Below the pieces are notes generated by a model. It was given only the letters and a program-made list of their open reading frames with translations. It did not search any database and had not been told where the DNA came from. A program made the translations under genes and the position numbers. A DNA stretch of 64,000 nucleotides from Dendrobium chrysotoxum (Eukaryota > Streptophyta > Magnoliopsida > Asparagales > Orchidaceae): assembly GCA_019925795.1 (NCBI GenBank), contig CM034305.1, positions 58,950,573-59,014,572 of the forward strand, in the 5' to 3' direction. The first letter of the stretch is position 1; every line of letters starts with the position of its first letter. Shown one piece after another: positions 1-12,599 of the stretch.

Positions 1-640
1 CCACTGGACTTTCGCTAGTTCATCGACCATCGCCGCAGTTCTTCATTGCCACCACTAAACGTCTTCCCAATCGTCGACTACCACTGAAGTTCTTCCCGAT
101 CACTGTCGGACTTCAACTACGTTCCTCCAGACCTCAGTCGCCCACCAACTACGATCCTTTTGACCTCCATTTCCTACTGGCTACGGTCCTCCCGACCTCC
201 ATCACCCACCAATTACTATCCTTCTGACCACCGTTGCCCACCGACTATGGTCCTTCCAACCACTATTACCCACGATGGTCCTCCTGACCTCCATCGCCAA
301 CTAACTACGGTCTGCCCGATCTCTGTCTCCCACCAACTATGGTCCTTCCAATAACCCTCACCAACTATGGTCCTTCTGACCTCCTTCACCCACTGACTAT
401 AGTCCTTCTAACCACCATCGCCTGTCGACTATGGTCAATCTGACCACCGTCGCCCAACTACGGTCCTTTTAACCACCATTTCCTACCGTCTACAATCTTT
501 GAGCCGACGACGGTCCTTCCAACCACTGTTGCCTAACTATGATCTTTTTAACCTCCATCTCCCAACTAAAATCCTTCAGACCACCATCATCTAACTACAG
601 ACATTCCGACCTACATCGCTCATCGACTATGGTCCTGCCA
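1..640. repeat. Degenerate minisatellite, period about 33-36 bp
   Basis: The stretch is a run of imperfect copies of a C-rich unit containing CTATGGTCCTTCCGACCACC followed by GTCGCCCACCAA-like bases. At least 15 copies are recognisable. Copies differ by substitutions and small indels. Open frames through it (for example 160-354) are by-products of the repeat. It stops abruptly near 640, where AT-rich DNA begins, and its left end is outside the window. Confidence 0.85.
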
Positions 641-3256
641 CCCAAATGAAAAAATCAAAACTTATTCTTCCAACTCCCACCATATAATGTACTTTATAAG
701 ATGTATATTTGCTACATTAAGCCAAGACCTTCCTCTAAGGGCCCCATTTGTAATCAGTTGCAAACACTAGTGGATTCATTCATATTGGGCCAGGCCTTAT
801 AGCTTTTCTCCTTTTCAGGAGTTTTCATGTAAAAATTATGGTGTCTTTTATCAGTGCTATAACCATACGCTCTTATCTGTTTAGGTGCTAGATCTTCATA
901 CAAAGCTAAGATGCTAAACTATATCACTCTCTACCACCATAAATATTCCAGGATGTAATAGTACTATCCAACTAGACTCTTAAAAGCAGATACTCGATAA
1001 TGGCACACATAGTGCACAAACTCATGGGTGCATTATTTCTTATAAAAGATTTAAGCTCAACGTCACACGTAACTCATTCTTTCAAGTAGTTTTCTCATAC
1101 AAATTTTTACCATGTTTCCCCTTTAAATCCCCATGAAAGGGAATAATAATTGTAGATCACATCCCATTTCTTTCCCTTGGTATTATGCAATATAACGTTT
1201 CATGGCTTGTGACTAAATGAACTTGGTTCATTAGTAATAAATGTATATCCCACAGTATGATGTAATGCATAAAAATTCTCAAAACAATAATGTAAATTAA
1301 GATTAATTAATGTATGAAGTAGTAAATATTATAAATTCAAACTTAGTTAATCTCAAGATGATTTAGGCTTTGTTTTGGACAGCTTTCTTACTACTTTTTA
1401 AAGCAGCTTTCCAATACAAAAATTTCTAATTCATGATATTTTTGAATTAAAAAACTTCTTTAAAAAGTAGTAAGAAGGTTGTGACAAATGAAGCAGAAAT
1501 CTTGATAACTTCTTGGCAAGACTACTCTTAAAATCTTGTTAAATACTAAGAATAAATTTATCTAATCTTTTCAAAATTTAAGATTACTTATAATTAAGTA
1601 ATAATAGCTGGGATGAAGTGGAATTTATTAAATCAATGAGATTTAAAATTCACAAATTTTGTTTTGCTAAATTTACGCAAGAATCCTTACTAAAAAAAGA
1701 ACACCAAATAAGCCCTTAGACTTAGAAAATAAGAGTGGATTTTAGAAAACTCTGAATCCATCAAAAGTAGTGAAATAAAACTAGTTGCTCTCATCATACC
1801 ATGAAGAAGCAGAAATTAACTAATGTTTGCTTTATAAGTAAGATAAATTAAGGAATTTCTAGCTAAATTACTTTGGATAACATTAACACATTAGGTGTTT
1901 CTACAAAATTAAAAGATATATTCTTTGATTTCAGTGTTTTAGCTTCATGCAGTACTAAAGTGTCCAATTAAAAGCAATGCCTTGCAAGCATGGAGGATTG
2001 AGAAACATGCCCATAACTTGTTTTTCTGTTGGGTTGAGTGGCTTCATCATTGAGAATTTCAATCATGCATGTTTTTCTAATTGAAGATAATTTGTGACAT
2101 GATTCCTTCTTTGCCTTTGACTTGGTAGTTGAATTGAAGCTTGAAGAATAAAAACCATCATTGTATGAAACATGGGAAGAGTAGCAATTTTTGGCAGTAT
2201 TATCCAACTTCTTTAGTTTTTGGCATCTTCCCTTGGCCACAATTTTAGCATTTTTGTTTGTGAGTGATAAGCTTCTCTTAGGATACCTCCATTGTCAAAG
2301 ATTTGAATTTGGAAGCTTGAGTTTCTATGACATCTAAAAACTAAATATTCCTTTTCCTTTATTCCAATGTTGTCAACAAACTCCTTCAACCAATAGAAAA
2401 GATAAATGGTTGAATATGAATGGAAAAAACAAAGTGTATAGAGGAATTTTTTAAACTCAAATCTTAATGATTTTTTGTTTGATATAGATTGAAATCAATA
2501 AGGGCAAGTTATCTATGGTAATTTTTATGAATGGGGTTGAATTATGTCTATGTAAATACTTCTATTAGTGAAGTTATAGAGGTTTAAACATCTTTTATTT
2601 CTTGCAATGGTTAAAAATGATACTACAAAGTAAATTTAGTAACAATTTTACAATAGCTGGTAGTAAATGTTGTCATATATGACAAATTTTTTTAGCGAGC
2701 TCTCAAACACACAAATGAAACTCTTTATAGAAAATTTAATTTTTATTCTCTCTTAGACTTGTTCCTTAATGCATAAGTATTAACAATAGGTAGTAACTTA
2801 TATACATTCAGAATTTACCTAGCATCATTATCCACTTATTTAAGAAATATTAATCTTTCATTCCACATGCATTTGTCACATCTATTACTTTGCATTTAAA
2901 TTTTTGATAAATTTATGTTTCAGCAACTACCTTAAATTTAATTTAATATACCAAAAAAAATTCATATCCATGAAAAACCAAACTTGGTTATAAAGTCTAC
3001 AATTTGTTTTTGTGATCTCAAAAATTTTAGATGTACCTAATTTATTTTAATATAATCTCTAATAAAATGATAACAAGTATTAATATGTTTCACTACAACA
3101 AAATAGTCATTTAATGGTGTAAACAAGTTTCCTAAGAAGTCTAATATAAGGGAGTTTATAAATTATAGTAGATGTTATGCAAGTGTCCTAATGTTAGTTT
3201 TCCCTTTATGTTTATAAGTTTCTTGCACTCTCTTAACACAGCCACACTACTTAACT
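641..3256. other. AT-rich intergenic DNA with one MITE
   Basis: Apart from the MITE at 1366-1715 I recognise no gene here. A minus-strand open frame at 1968-2240 (90 codons, Lys/Ser-rich) has no recognisable domain and no supporting context, so I do not call it. Confidence 0.5.
1366..1715. mobile_element. Tourist-like (PIF/Harbinger) MITE
   Basis: The left end GGCTTTGTTTTGGAC and the right end GAACACCAAATAAGCCC are imperfect terminal inverted repeats. They are flanked by the trinucleotide TTA on both sides (1363-1365 and 1716-1718), the usual PIF/Harbinger target duplication. The element is about 350 bp, AT-rich and non-coding. It contains a perfect 19-bp inverted repeat: TTCTTACTACTTTTTAAAG at 1385-1403 and its complement at 1458-1476. 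The superfamily assignment rests on terminal sequence and TSD length only. Confidence 0.6.
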
Positions 3257-3275
3257 CCTCTCTCTCTCTCTCTCC

Positions 3276-3332
<57 letters not shown>

Positions 3333-3350
3333 CCTCTCTCCCTCTCTCGC
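3257..3350. repeat. (CT)n microsatellite
   Basis: About 90 bp of almost uninterrupted CT dinucleotides, with a few CCCTCT and TTTCTC interruptions. It lies immediately upstream of the first LINE and could be part of its 5' leader. Confidence 0.95.
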
Positions 3351-3479
3351 TTCTCTATTTGTATGGAGATTCTAGGGTTCCATTTTCTATACACTCTCAA
3401 TTTCTTGCTCTCTATAGTTTCTTCCAATTTGGATCCTAGATCTTAGATCTGTGCTCCTGCTGGTGGTTAAGGCTTTGGC

Positions 3480-4300
3480 CTTCATCTCATGGTGGTGCCT
3501 TCAGCATCTAACCTGTGGGGTAACTCGATAGCTACTGCAACTAGTAAAAATGTTGGCTTCTTTAGCCTGAATGGGGAAGGTAAAAAGAACTCCTGCACTC
3601 TCCTTTTAAGATGTTATCTCTGGTAGTTCAGCTTCTGATGAATCACATTTTTCTTTTACTTTGTTAGTTTTTAAAGGTGTGCTAGCTATTTTGATTTCCG
3701 ACGAAGTTGTTCTTAAACTTTTGTCTCCTTTCTAGTTTACTTTAGTGGGGAAGAATTCTATGCGTAGACCTAACTTGGATTTGATTTGTAACTTTTTTTC
3801 ATATCTCAAACTTCTGGGTTTATTTTCTATGGGTTTGTTGAATGCTCATCATGTTACCATCCAACTCTCCAAAGATTTATAATATAGTAGGATTTTTTCT
3901 AGGAGGTTCTACTAAATAATTAACTATCAAATGCAACTTCTCAAATGGACACCATTTTTTGACATAAATGAAGAATCTCATATAGTCCCAATCTAGATTT
4001 ATTTTCCTAATCTTTAGTTTCATTTTTTAAATTCTTGAATCCTACACGGTCAGGCTTTTATTATTGGCAGGCCAATTCAAACTGACCAAGCTATGTCTTC
4101 TAGGATTTGGCCTACTATGGCTAGGGTTCATGTTGAAGTAGATATCACAAAAAAATATTCTAAAGAAATCTAGTTGTGTTTCAAGTCTTTGGGTTATAAA
4201 TAAAAAGTTGATTTTGAAAAGGTGCCTGATTTTGGTAATCACTGTATGATTCATACTCATGCCATGAATGAGTTTTTCATTCTATATCCCTCATTAAAAA
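3480..4300 (+). pseudogene. LINE ORF1 remnant (DUF4283 and zinc-knuckle region)
   Basis: The start reads like plant L1 ORF1, with an N-terminal NLWGNSIAT motif near 3510 and ASKN-like residues after it. Around 4078-4150 the frame gives IDQA-like, WPTMARVHVEVDI and KVDFEKVPDFGNHC. These match the DUF4283 end and the CCHC-type knuckle that in intact copies bind element RNA. Stops and frameshifts break it throughout. The assignment is inferred from motif order and from its place just before the endonuclease. Confidence 0.55.
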
Positions 4301-4929
4301 AAATCCCTCCCCGTACTATTGTTGATGATGATTCCATATGAGTAACCAACTAGTGCACAGTTCTAATGATGTTGCCTTGAATCCGTCTGAACTAGTGGTT
4401 CCATCATCTTCTAGTGAACAAAAGGGAATGTTTGTGTGCAACATAAGCTAATCTTTGTTAAGGTGGTTGAATTTGATTCTTATCATAAGGAGGTGTCGAA
4501 TAATGAAATGTTGGATGGTGTAAATGATAATGTGGTAGTTCCAAATATCATTATCTCAGTTAACTCTATGATGCAAAATAATCCAGTTCAAAACCAGCAT
4601 TCTTGAGATAACCATTCTCCTAGTCTAACAAATAATAGTTTTCGAAATGTTGGTGATTTAATTAACTCTTCTTGTAAGTGAAATAATGATGATGACGAAG
4701 GCGAATTTGTTCCTAGCTCTAGTAATCCTTCTGTTGCCAAGGATCCTAAGGATCAAAATGGGAATATTACTTCTTTGGCATCTCCTAAAGAGCATGATAT
4801 TAGTTTGAAGGATGCTGATGGTTTCACTAGAGCAGGTAGAAGTAACATAAAATAATAAAAATATCTTGCCATGCACTCCTGATTCTGCTAGTGCTCAAAC
4901 TTCTTCAAAAGATGCTAAAGGTTAAAGCT

Positions 4930-5657
4930 CTTATATGAAATTTGAGAGGTATTGGGGGTTCTAACTGTAGAAATAGAGTTAGAAATTTGCGTAGAGTACA
5001 ATCTACCATTGTGTTGGTTTTAATTGAACCTCTTATTTCATCTTCTAAATTAAGTGCTACGACTTTCTGTCTTGGTTTTAATATGAGCTTTTCCATCTGT
5101 ACTTATAAAATTTTGATTTTATGGAATAACTTTGTTAGTGTTAAGATTATATCTAATCACCCTCAAGTGGTTCACGTTGAACTTATTTTTATAATTTTAT
5201 TTTTAATGTCTCTTTTATTTATGCTTCCTTCTCTAGGATTGGAACGATGAGTTTGTGGGAGAATTTAACTAATTTGTTTCTCAATGCTTTTAATGCTCCA
5301 TGGTTTATGGGTGGTGATTTTAATAAAATTTTGTATGCATCTGAGAGAATTTGGGGTAATCCCCCTAATCAATAAGTTATGGATGATTTTAATTCTATGC
5401 TTTTTTATTGTAACTTGCAAGATATTGGCTATTCTGGTAGTTCCTTAACTTGGAATAGAGCCACTATGTGGCAAAGATTGGATATGATTCTTTTTAACTC
5501 TAGTTGGATTTCTAATTATCCTTTAGCTCATGTGGAGAATTTAAGTAGAACTTTATCGGATCACTCTCCTATATTACTGACCATTATTTTAAACACCTCT
5601 CATGTACCTTCTACTTTCAAATTTCAGAACATGCAGCTTTTAGATAATGGTCTTTGA
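4930..5657 (+). pseudogene. LINE AP endonuclease remnant
   Basis: This domain nicks target DNA in intact LINEs. The entry motif WNxRG is present, but its Trp codon has become TGA (4936-4938), giving stop-NLRGIGG. The catalytic Glu region (VLIEPL), the GGDFNKIL motif near 5311 and the terminal SDHSPILL motif near 5559 are all visible. A frameshift near 5235 separates the two halves. The element is therefore inactive despite well-kept catalytic motifs. Confidence 0.7.
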
Positions 5658-6229
5658 ATATTGTTGCCAGTAATATGGATGCCCCCATTTTCCCAAACAA
5701 TAACATCAATGGCAAGAATAGATTATGGTCTAAACTTCAACGAATGAAATAGAAATTAAGATGGTGGAATAAATGTGCTTTTAAAAACATTTTTTCAAAT
5801 ATTAAGGAGGCTGAAAAGAAAGTTCATAATTTGGATAATCTCTATATGAATGATCTTTCTTCTGAGATTTTTCTTGATCTTAATAAAGCTAAGTGTGATC
5901 TGTATCACTTGCAAGACAAAGAAGTGCATTTCTAGAGATAGAAAGAGGCCTCTAAATTTCTATTGGAGGGTGATAAGAGCATTATATTCTTCCATGTTGT
6001 TGTTAACAAGAAAAGAGTGTTGAATCACATTCACAAAAATATTAATTCTGATGATAGTTCGTTAGAGTCTACTGACTTTATTGCTAAGTCCAAAGTTGAG
6101 TATTTAACAAACATTTTCAATAATAATGTTGAACCTAATGCCTTCTCTAATCCTTGTATTATTCCCAAGTTAATTAATGATGTTGATAATAACTTGCTCA
6201 TCCAATGTCCCTGAAATTTAGAACACCAT

Positions 6230-7450
6230 CAAAGGTATGAACTATGGCTCTATTGCTGGCCCTAATGGTTTCTCTACTGTGTTTTTTTTTTTTTTAAAGC
6301 TTGGGAGATTATTAAGATGGATGTGATCGATGGTGTGAAGCATTTTCTCAGCGGGTCTCCTTTTCCTAAATATTTGTTTTATTCAAGCATTGTCTTGATT
6401 CCTAAAAATGAGGGTGCTAGCCATGGGGCCGATTTCAGACTGATTAGCCTCTATTCCTTTTTAAAGAAATTAATTTTGAAGATCCTTATAGGATGTTATC
6501 CTTGTTACTTCCTAGAATTATTTCTCCTAGCCAAACTAGATTTGTTAAAGGTCGTAGTATTTTTGACAATGTTCTTCTGGCTCAAGAAGTTATTCTTGTC
6601 ATTAATGCTAAAATTAAGGGGGAAATATTTTTTTCAAACTTGATATCACCAATGCCTATGATAACGTCAATTAGAAGTTTCTTTATAATGTGCTAGCTTT
6701 ATTTGGCTTCATGATTGATTTTATTTTACTTATTAAAAATTATATTCAAATTTGTTTTTTCTATGTTATCATTAATGGTAGCAGTCAGGGCATTTTCAAT
6801 TCCTATCAGGGTCTTGGAAAAGGTGATCTCCTTTCCCCTACTTTATTTATCATTTGTGTATATAGGGGTTTAGAGGACCTTTATAGGAGATATCCAAAGT
6901 TGCTTTATTATACCATGGGTGGTTTTCCGATTACCCATCTTAATTATTGAGGAATTGATTATTTTTTCAAATTGTTCCTTAAATAACATCAAGATTCTAA
7001 TTAGAATAAATTCTATTAAACACAATTGTGGTTTTATTTCCAAATCACTTTCTATTAAGTACTTGGGATCCCCTCTATTCAAAGGTAGGAAGAGGTCTCA
7101 TTTATTTGAGGATATTTTTATTTCAATTAAAAAAAAAAAAAACTTTCTCCTTGATCTTTTAATTTTCTTTCTTTTGGTGGAAGGCTTGTTTTGATTAAAG
7201 GTATTTTAAATTCCCTTCATATAGAGATACATTTTAATAAGTTTTTTGGGGATCTAAAAATAATTACTCGTGCATCTATTAGTCCTCTTAGAAGAATATA
7301 CCTAGTCCTTTTGATGAAGGGGGGCTTTGGGTGTGAAATCTTGTTGATATGGCTAAGGCTTTCTCTCATAAATTGTGATATTCATTTAGAATCAAGAAGA
7401 CTTTGTGAGTCACAAATATACTACCAGAATAATCACCCACAATCATGAAA
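6230..7450 (+). pseudogene. LINE reverse transcriptase remnant
   Basis: The RT palm is recognisable as YSSIVLIPKNEGA, FRLISLYSFLKKLI, TRFVKGRSIFDNVLLAQE, FKLDITNAYDN and a degenerate GLGKGDLLSPTLF in place of the usual QGCPLSP block. The active-site YxDD region has decayed to a sequence reading HLNY, a stop, then GIDYFF near 6945, after an apparent internal deletion. At least three frameshifts are needed to read through. The domain is enzymatically dead. Confidence 0.7.
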
Positions 7451-8329
7451 TTATAAGGTCTCTCATTCCAAGTAGCGAAAAAGGTTTGCACTATTAAGTG
7501 GGATACTAAATAGTACATTCAATGGGGAGTGAGCCAAGGTAACATCTTTTTTGGCAAGATAATTGGATTGGGCCCAATTCTATTGATAACTTTTCAAATT
7601 CTCATACTATTGCAACTACTAAGATTAATAACTTCATTGAGAATGATAGTTGGAATGCTAGAAAATTAATAGAGCTAATTCCTAAGAATTTAGTTGATAT
7701 GATTATGTGGATTCCATTGTAAATGCATAGTGAGGAGCTAATTTTGTTTAAATTGCCTACTTATGGTAACTTTGTTCTCAAGAATGTGTGGAATACTATT
7801 GGAAACACTAATCCTAAATCCTTACTGATTACTACTATTTGGCATAAGAATATTCCAATTTCTTATTATATTTTAGTGTAACAGGTGCTTTATAACCTAC
7901 TGGCTATTAATGTTTTTTATTAAAAAAACTTTTTAATATCCCCTCAAGACGTCAATGTTGTTACAATATAGAAATAATAAACCATGTTCCTGTGAATGTT
8001 GCCATTGCTATTAATGTTTGTAGATATTTCTATGACATGTTCAACATGGATAACTTTAGCTGTAGTAGTGATGTTAGCTCTATTTTAATTATTGGTTTTC
8101 TCCTATCAAAGGTCATATTAAAAATATGATTCCTATCCTTATCATGTGGTATCTTTCTAGGAAAAAGAATGATTCTAAACATAGAGAGACTAAGATTTAT
8201 TTTAGGCGTATAATTTCCAAAGTGAATAATAAAATTTTGCAACTTTTTTTGTTAATCTTATGAATGCCAGCAATTTTCATAAATGTAGTTTTGTTGCTTA
8301 TTATTTTGGTATTGAATTTAGGCTTCATG

Positions 8330-8860
8330 TGCATGAGAAATTAGAAAGGATTGAGAGGTGGATTAAGCTTTCGTTCCCTTACTGTAAAATGAATACGAAT
8401 GGCTTTGTTAATTTCCTAAGCACGGGTTGTGGATGGATTATCAGAGATCACTTAGTAATGTTATTTCAGCTTTTGTGGGTCCCTTTATCCATTAAATTAT
8501 TATTACTGTTGAGCTTAAGGCCTTTGCCTATGGCCTCAGTATGTGTAATTCTTTGGGTATTTATGAAGTCTGGTTGGAGTTAAATGCATTGTTGTTACCT
8601 CATATATAGTTCTTATGTTAGTAAACCTGAGAATTTTTACATCACCAGAGAGATCAAATCCTAAATAAGTTTAATTATTCTTTGACCCATATCAACTATG
8701 ATGCAAACTCTTGTGCTAACTAGCTTGCAGAATTTGGTTGTTTGTTAGACTCCTTTCGGGTGTTATCTGAGTTGGATTTAACTTAAATTCTAAGAGGAAT
8801 TGTTCGTTTAGACAAAGTAGGTTTTCCATATATAAGAATTTAAGTGTTGGTTGTTATTTG
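8330..8860 (+). pseudogene. LINE RNase H remnant
   Basis: Near 8365-8460 the frame gives RWIKLSFPYCKMNTNGF, then a GCGWIIRDH motif, which is the start of the plant L1 RNase H domain. The first catalytic Asp (NTDG in the family) is Asn here. Downstream in another frame, ILRGIVRLDKVGFPYIRI near 8790-8845 matches the usual C-terminal end of plant LINE RNase H proteins. The reading frame is broken several times. Confidence 0.6.
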
Positions 8861-9715
8861 TGATGTTGTTTTGGGTTGTTGTGTTTTCATTTTTTGGGTT
8901 TGATATTTGTCATATTGTTTGTTATTCTTGAGTGGGTGTTTGAGCTTTCTTACGGGTTGTTTATTTTTTGTTGTTTGTTTTATTTGTTACGTATTGCTGG
9001 GGTAGATTTCACCTCGTGTTGGTCAACAACTAGTAAACTTCCATTTTATTATTACGGTCTTATGGTTTCTGAGGTTTTTTTCTTCTCTCAAATTCTGTTG
9101 GTTGTGTCGTGTTCTTTCTTCGATTTTGGGTGGCTGCCTTTGTAATCACCTTGGGGTAGCTTATCTCTTGAGGATTTGGATGGTTGTTGTCACCTTACTT
9201 ATGTTGTGGTTCTACTCTTATGGCTAGACTATTTTGGAGTTGTTTCCTTTCTATATGTTGTGTGATAGTCTTAAGTAGATTGTCAACTCTTTCAATAGCT
9301 TATATTTTAGTTATTCAGTTGTAATATCCCCCTTAATCAGCTGCCTAATGTGGCTGCCCTTGCTATCCAATCTCATCCATTGGCATGTATCCTTCATTTA
9401 TATTTTAACAATTTCTTATTATTTCACTCTAACTTTGAAGATTTGGTGCAGGAGTTTTTCTTTTTGCAGAATGATGATTTATACCTGGATCTTAAAGACT
9501 ATCATAGCCCTAGATTATTTTTTGGGTATGGCTACTTGCTTACCATTTTACTTCCTTTTACTTCGTACTTTAGTAGTGATCTTGTACTTGTAGGTTTTAT
9601 TTTGCTTTTTAAGTAGATCTTTGAGAGAGTAGTAATCATGAGATCCCTCTAAGGATATGTACTCTTTTTGTATATTAATGCGTAGGCCCCTATAAGGATT
9701 TTAACCCAAAAAAAC
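8861..9715 (+). other. LINE-1 3' untranslated region
   Basis: About 850 bp of T-rich sequence lie between the end of the RNase H remnant and the short A-run. Open frames at 8876-9145 and 9348-9616 look incidental, being T-rich and hydrophobic with no motif. Confidence 0.45.
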
Positions 9716-9776
9716 ACACTAATTAACTCTTTTTTTGTTATGTGATTGATATGTAAAGAATGAATAACGCATCTTT

Positions 9777-11511
9777 TATTGAAACTTGACCTTATGAGTT
9801 TATGTTTTTGATAATAACAAACATTGTGGCTCACATATTTATGTCTCATAGTATTTGCATTCTATATTTATTTGTGTGTACTAACATTTTAGGAACACTA
9901 TGTACCATCCAATGAAGATTCAAAGCTTAAGATTGGGTAGAATAGATTATGTTGTAAAGAATTTGTAATATTCATTGATGCATTTTTTATTTTTTGAGTC
10001 AAGTCCTATAAGGGTGTATGCTAGCCTGGTGACCGTGCACACATACATAAGGGGAGCAAGAGTAATGTTAAATATTTTAATTTTTTTATACATCATACTG
10101 TAGATATGGATTGTACAGTATGATCTGGTGTTATAAAAATTAATTAAATTTTTTTTTTCAAAAAAATAATTTTAAAATATATCTATTTGTATACTAGGAA
10201 CATCGCATCGTATTGGATGATCTATTATAATTAAGAACCTAGCCATCCATTAAAATAGGTAAAAAATTTGATTTTGAAATATTTCTCTATTCATACTGTA
10301 TAAACCACATCGAACTGTATGATTTTTAAAATATTACCTAATTTAATACTTTGATTAGTCCATCTAATCTGCTTTGTTTTGATTTTTTGATCGTACTGTA
10401 TGAACTAGATCATACTGTATAATTAATAAAGATGATATTTGGTCATCCCAAGTTTTATTCTAGGCAAACTACATATTAGTTGAACTAACAACTGTTAATT
10501 CGTATAGTACGAAATCAAAATCATACTATACTAATTGACAAATTTGAACTGATCGTACTATACTAATTAGTGATTGTATAGTACTAATAGGTCAAATTCT
10601 ACATATTGTATGGGATGAACCTGCGATGGTACTGCACAATCTTTGACAACTGAATTAAATTTTTAGGATTTTTTGAAGCCCTCTAATAAATCTTTCTCAT
10701 AAGACTTTGTAAGTGTCTTTCTGCATTCATTGAGTCATTTTTTTTTCTGGAGAAAACTTGAAGAGAGAGCCTTGAGCTTGAGAGGGGAAAGGGTGGAGTT
10801 TGAGAGATGGAGAAGATCCTTGTGGGTTTTAAGGGAGTGTTAGAGGGAGTTTCATATGGTTGCTCTGGTGAACTTTCACATAAGTACCAACATAGTCAAG
10901 GTTTGCCTTAAGGGAGGTTTGGGAAGAAGAAGATCTCTTTGGTGTCAAAGAACCCAGCTACTCCATCGCACTGGGAAGGTGAAAGTGATTCTAGGTTCTC
11001 TAACATTTTTAGGAGGGAGAAAAAGAATTCCAGGTTCTCTACCTCCACCAAGAGGGTGAAAAAGGATTCTAAGTTCTATGCCTTCACTAGGAGGGTGAAA
11101 AAGGATTCCAAGTTTTCTGCCTTCGTCGGGTTGGTGGAAGAGATTTTGTAAGGGCTTTTCTACCTTGCTATGGGGGCTAAAGGAGAGTAACTAAAGGTTT
11201 AGTTTTCCAGGGAGTGGACATCAGTTAGGTTGGACCGTACCACTCTAAATTCTAGTGTGATTGTTCGAATTATTTTTCGCACTTTTATTTTTCTGTGATT
11301 TTTTGTGTAGTTGAAAACTTTGATTTTCTATTATTTAGGAAACTAATTCACTTCAGTATTAGAAATTAAGGTGTGTGTTTTAAGATATTAAAAAGGTTAT
11401 AAAAGGATTTTCTTTTTACTAAAGAAATTCTTGAAATAAGCAATTCACCCCCCCTCTCTTGGTTAGCCTTGGGCTTGTTCTTTGAGGTCTAATAACCTCC
11501 ATGAACTTTCA
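9777..11511 (+). repeat. 5' LTR of copia A
   Basis: It starts TATTGAAACTTG (ancestral TGTTGAAACT as in the 3' copy) and ends GAACTTTCA immediately before the primer site. From left to right it holds an AT-rich start, an array of ATCGTACTGTACGAT-like near-palindromes (about 10085-10640), a leader, tandem 39-bp hairpin units (about 10993-11150), and a C-run followed by CTCTTGGTTAGCC at the end. The C-run plus GGTTAGCC block is shared with the other three LTRs of this family in the window. Confidence 0.88.
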
Positions 11512-11513
11512 AG

Positions 11514-11525
11514 TGGTATCAAAGA
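11514..11525 (+). promoter_or_regulatory. Primer binding site of copia A
   Basis: TGGTATCAAAGA lies two bases after the LTR end. It closely matches the TGGTATCAGAGC site that pairs with the 3' end of initiator methionine tRNA in many plant copia elements and fixes the LTR boundary. Confidence 0.85.
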
Positions 11526-11569
11526 GGGTTTCAAAAACTAGGTTTTAGAAAACTTTGAAAAAATGATCA

Positions 11570-12470
11570 ATGGCTAACTTTGGAAATTGTTAAATTGCAA
11601 AAGGATATTCTATCACACGACCACCGTTATTTGAAAATATTTCTTTTAATTTTTGGAAATTTTGCATGTCTACTTTCTTACAATCAATAGATTATCAAAT
11701 GTGGCATATGATTCAAACTGGCTATTCTATACATCACTAATTATAGATTGAGTCAAAATTGTTATTCCATTTATTGAATGGAGTAGAATGTAATAAACTT
11801 ATGCTCAATTAAATTTTAAATTTTTTAATTGTTTCTTCTGTGCTTTGAATTCTGAAGATTATATAAGAGTCTCTACATTCACCACTAGCAAGAAAAATTG
11901 GGATAGATTATATACTACATACAAAGGTACTAGTGAAGTCAAGAAATCTAAGTTGAATAATTTAATGCATGATTATGAACTATTTTGCATGAAACCTTAT
12001 GAGACTATCCTAGACATGTATACTAGGCTTACTCAAATAATGACATCATTACTTACTTTAGGTAAAGAACTTTTAAACTTTGGAAGGTCAATAAAATTCT
12101 ACGTTGTCTACCTAAAAAATTTAATGTTAAATACATTGCTATATGTGAATCAAAAGACTTGAATAATTATTTTATTGATAATCAAATTAGCTCACCCATT
12201 GCCCACGAGCAAAGTTTGAGTCAAAGGATTTTGGATGCTGGAGAAACTATAGTGCTAAAATTCAAAGACATGGATAAAAGAAACTTAGTAGATGATCAGA
12301 GTATGGAGAAAACATCAATAACAAGTAATTTTGAAAATCTACTAAAGCGTAAGCATCAGCATCACATTAACAAAAGTGGAACAAAGATACAAATTGTAAG
12401 AAAGTTAAGATTTCTTCTAACATTATTTGCTTTTGGTGTAGGAAACCCAGACATATGAAAAAAAAGGTTT
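11570..12470 (+). pseudogene. Copia A gag remnant
   Basis: Gag is the capsid-like RNA-packaging protein. After an ATG near 11570 comes SITRPPLFENISFNFWKF, like the N-terminal block of copia Gag. Next is the UBN2-type core (SEDYIRVSTFTTSKKNWD, KLNNLMHDYELFCMKP, YTRLTQIM) in the frame opening at 11845. A degenerate zinc knuckle CFWCRKPRHM appears near 12433, with the last Cys lost. Stops near 11592, 11736 and 12160 break it. No other copia protein follows in the expected place. Confidence 0.8.
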
Positions 12471-12599
12471 CCTAATTTAAAACTTTTTTTGCAAAGAAAA
12501 TTGGTAAAAATAAGCCAATTGTAATAAGGGCAAATGATAAAAAGCAAAAAATATCCTGGACATACCTAGCTTCTGAGTCATCAAACCAGGAGCAAGATG

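Larger units (their letters stand above)
3351..9715 (+). mobile_element. Ancient L1-type LINE (LINE-1 of this window)
   Basis: In order on the plus strand are an ORF1-like DUF4283/knuckle remnant, an AP endonuclease, a reverse transcriptase and an RNase H remnant. After that comes an untranslated tail ending CCCTATAAGGATTTTAACCC plus a short A-run near 9709-9715, typical of plant L1 elements. Every domain has several stops and frameshifts, so the element is dead and old. Its endonuclease start differs from that of the other two L1 copies in the window, so it belongs to a different L1 lineage. The 5' boundary is approximate, and I could not find a target-site duplication. Confidence 0.8.

Noticed and set aside
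160..354. 64-codon open frame at the left edge
   Set aside because: It lies wholly within the minisatellite and has no domain; repeat-generated.
1968..2240. 90-codon minus-strand frame, Lys/Ser-rich
   Set aside because: Possible exon, but there is no motif, no neighbour exons and no splice context I could defend.
3172..3375. Frame encoding a Ser/Leu repeat
   Set aside because: Translation of the CT microsatellite.
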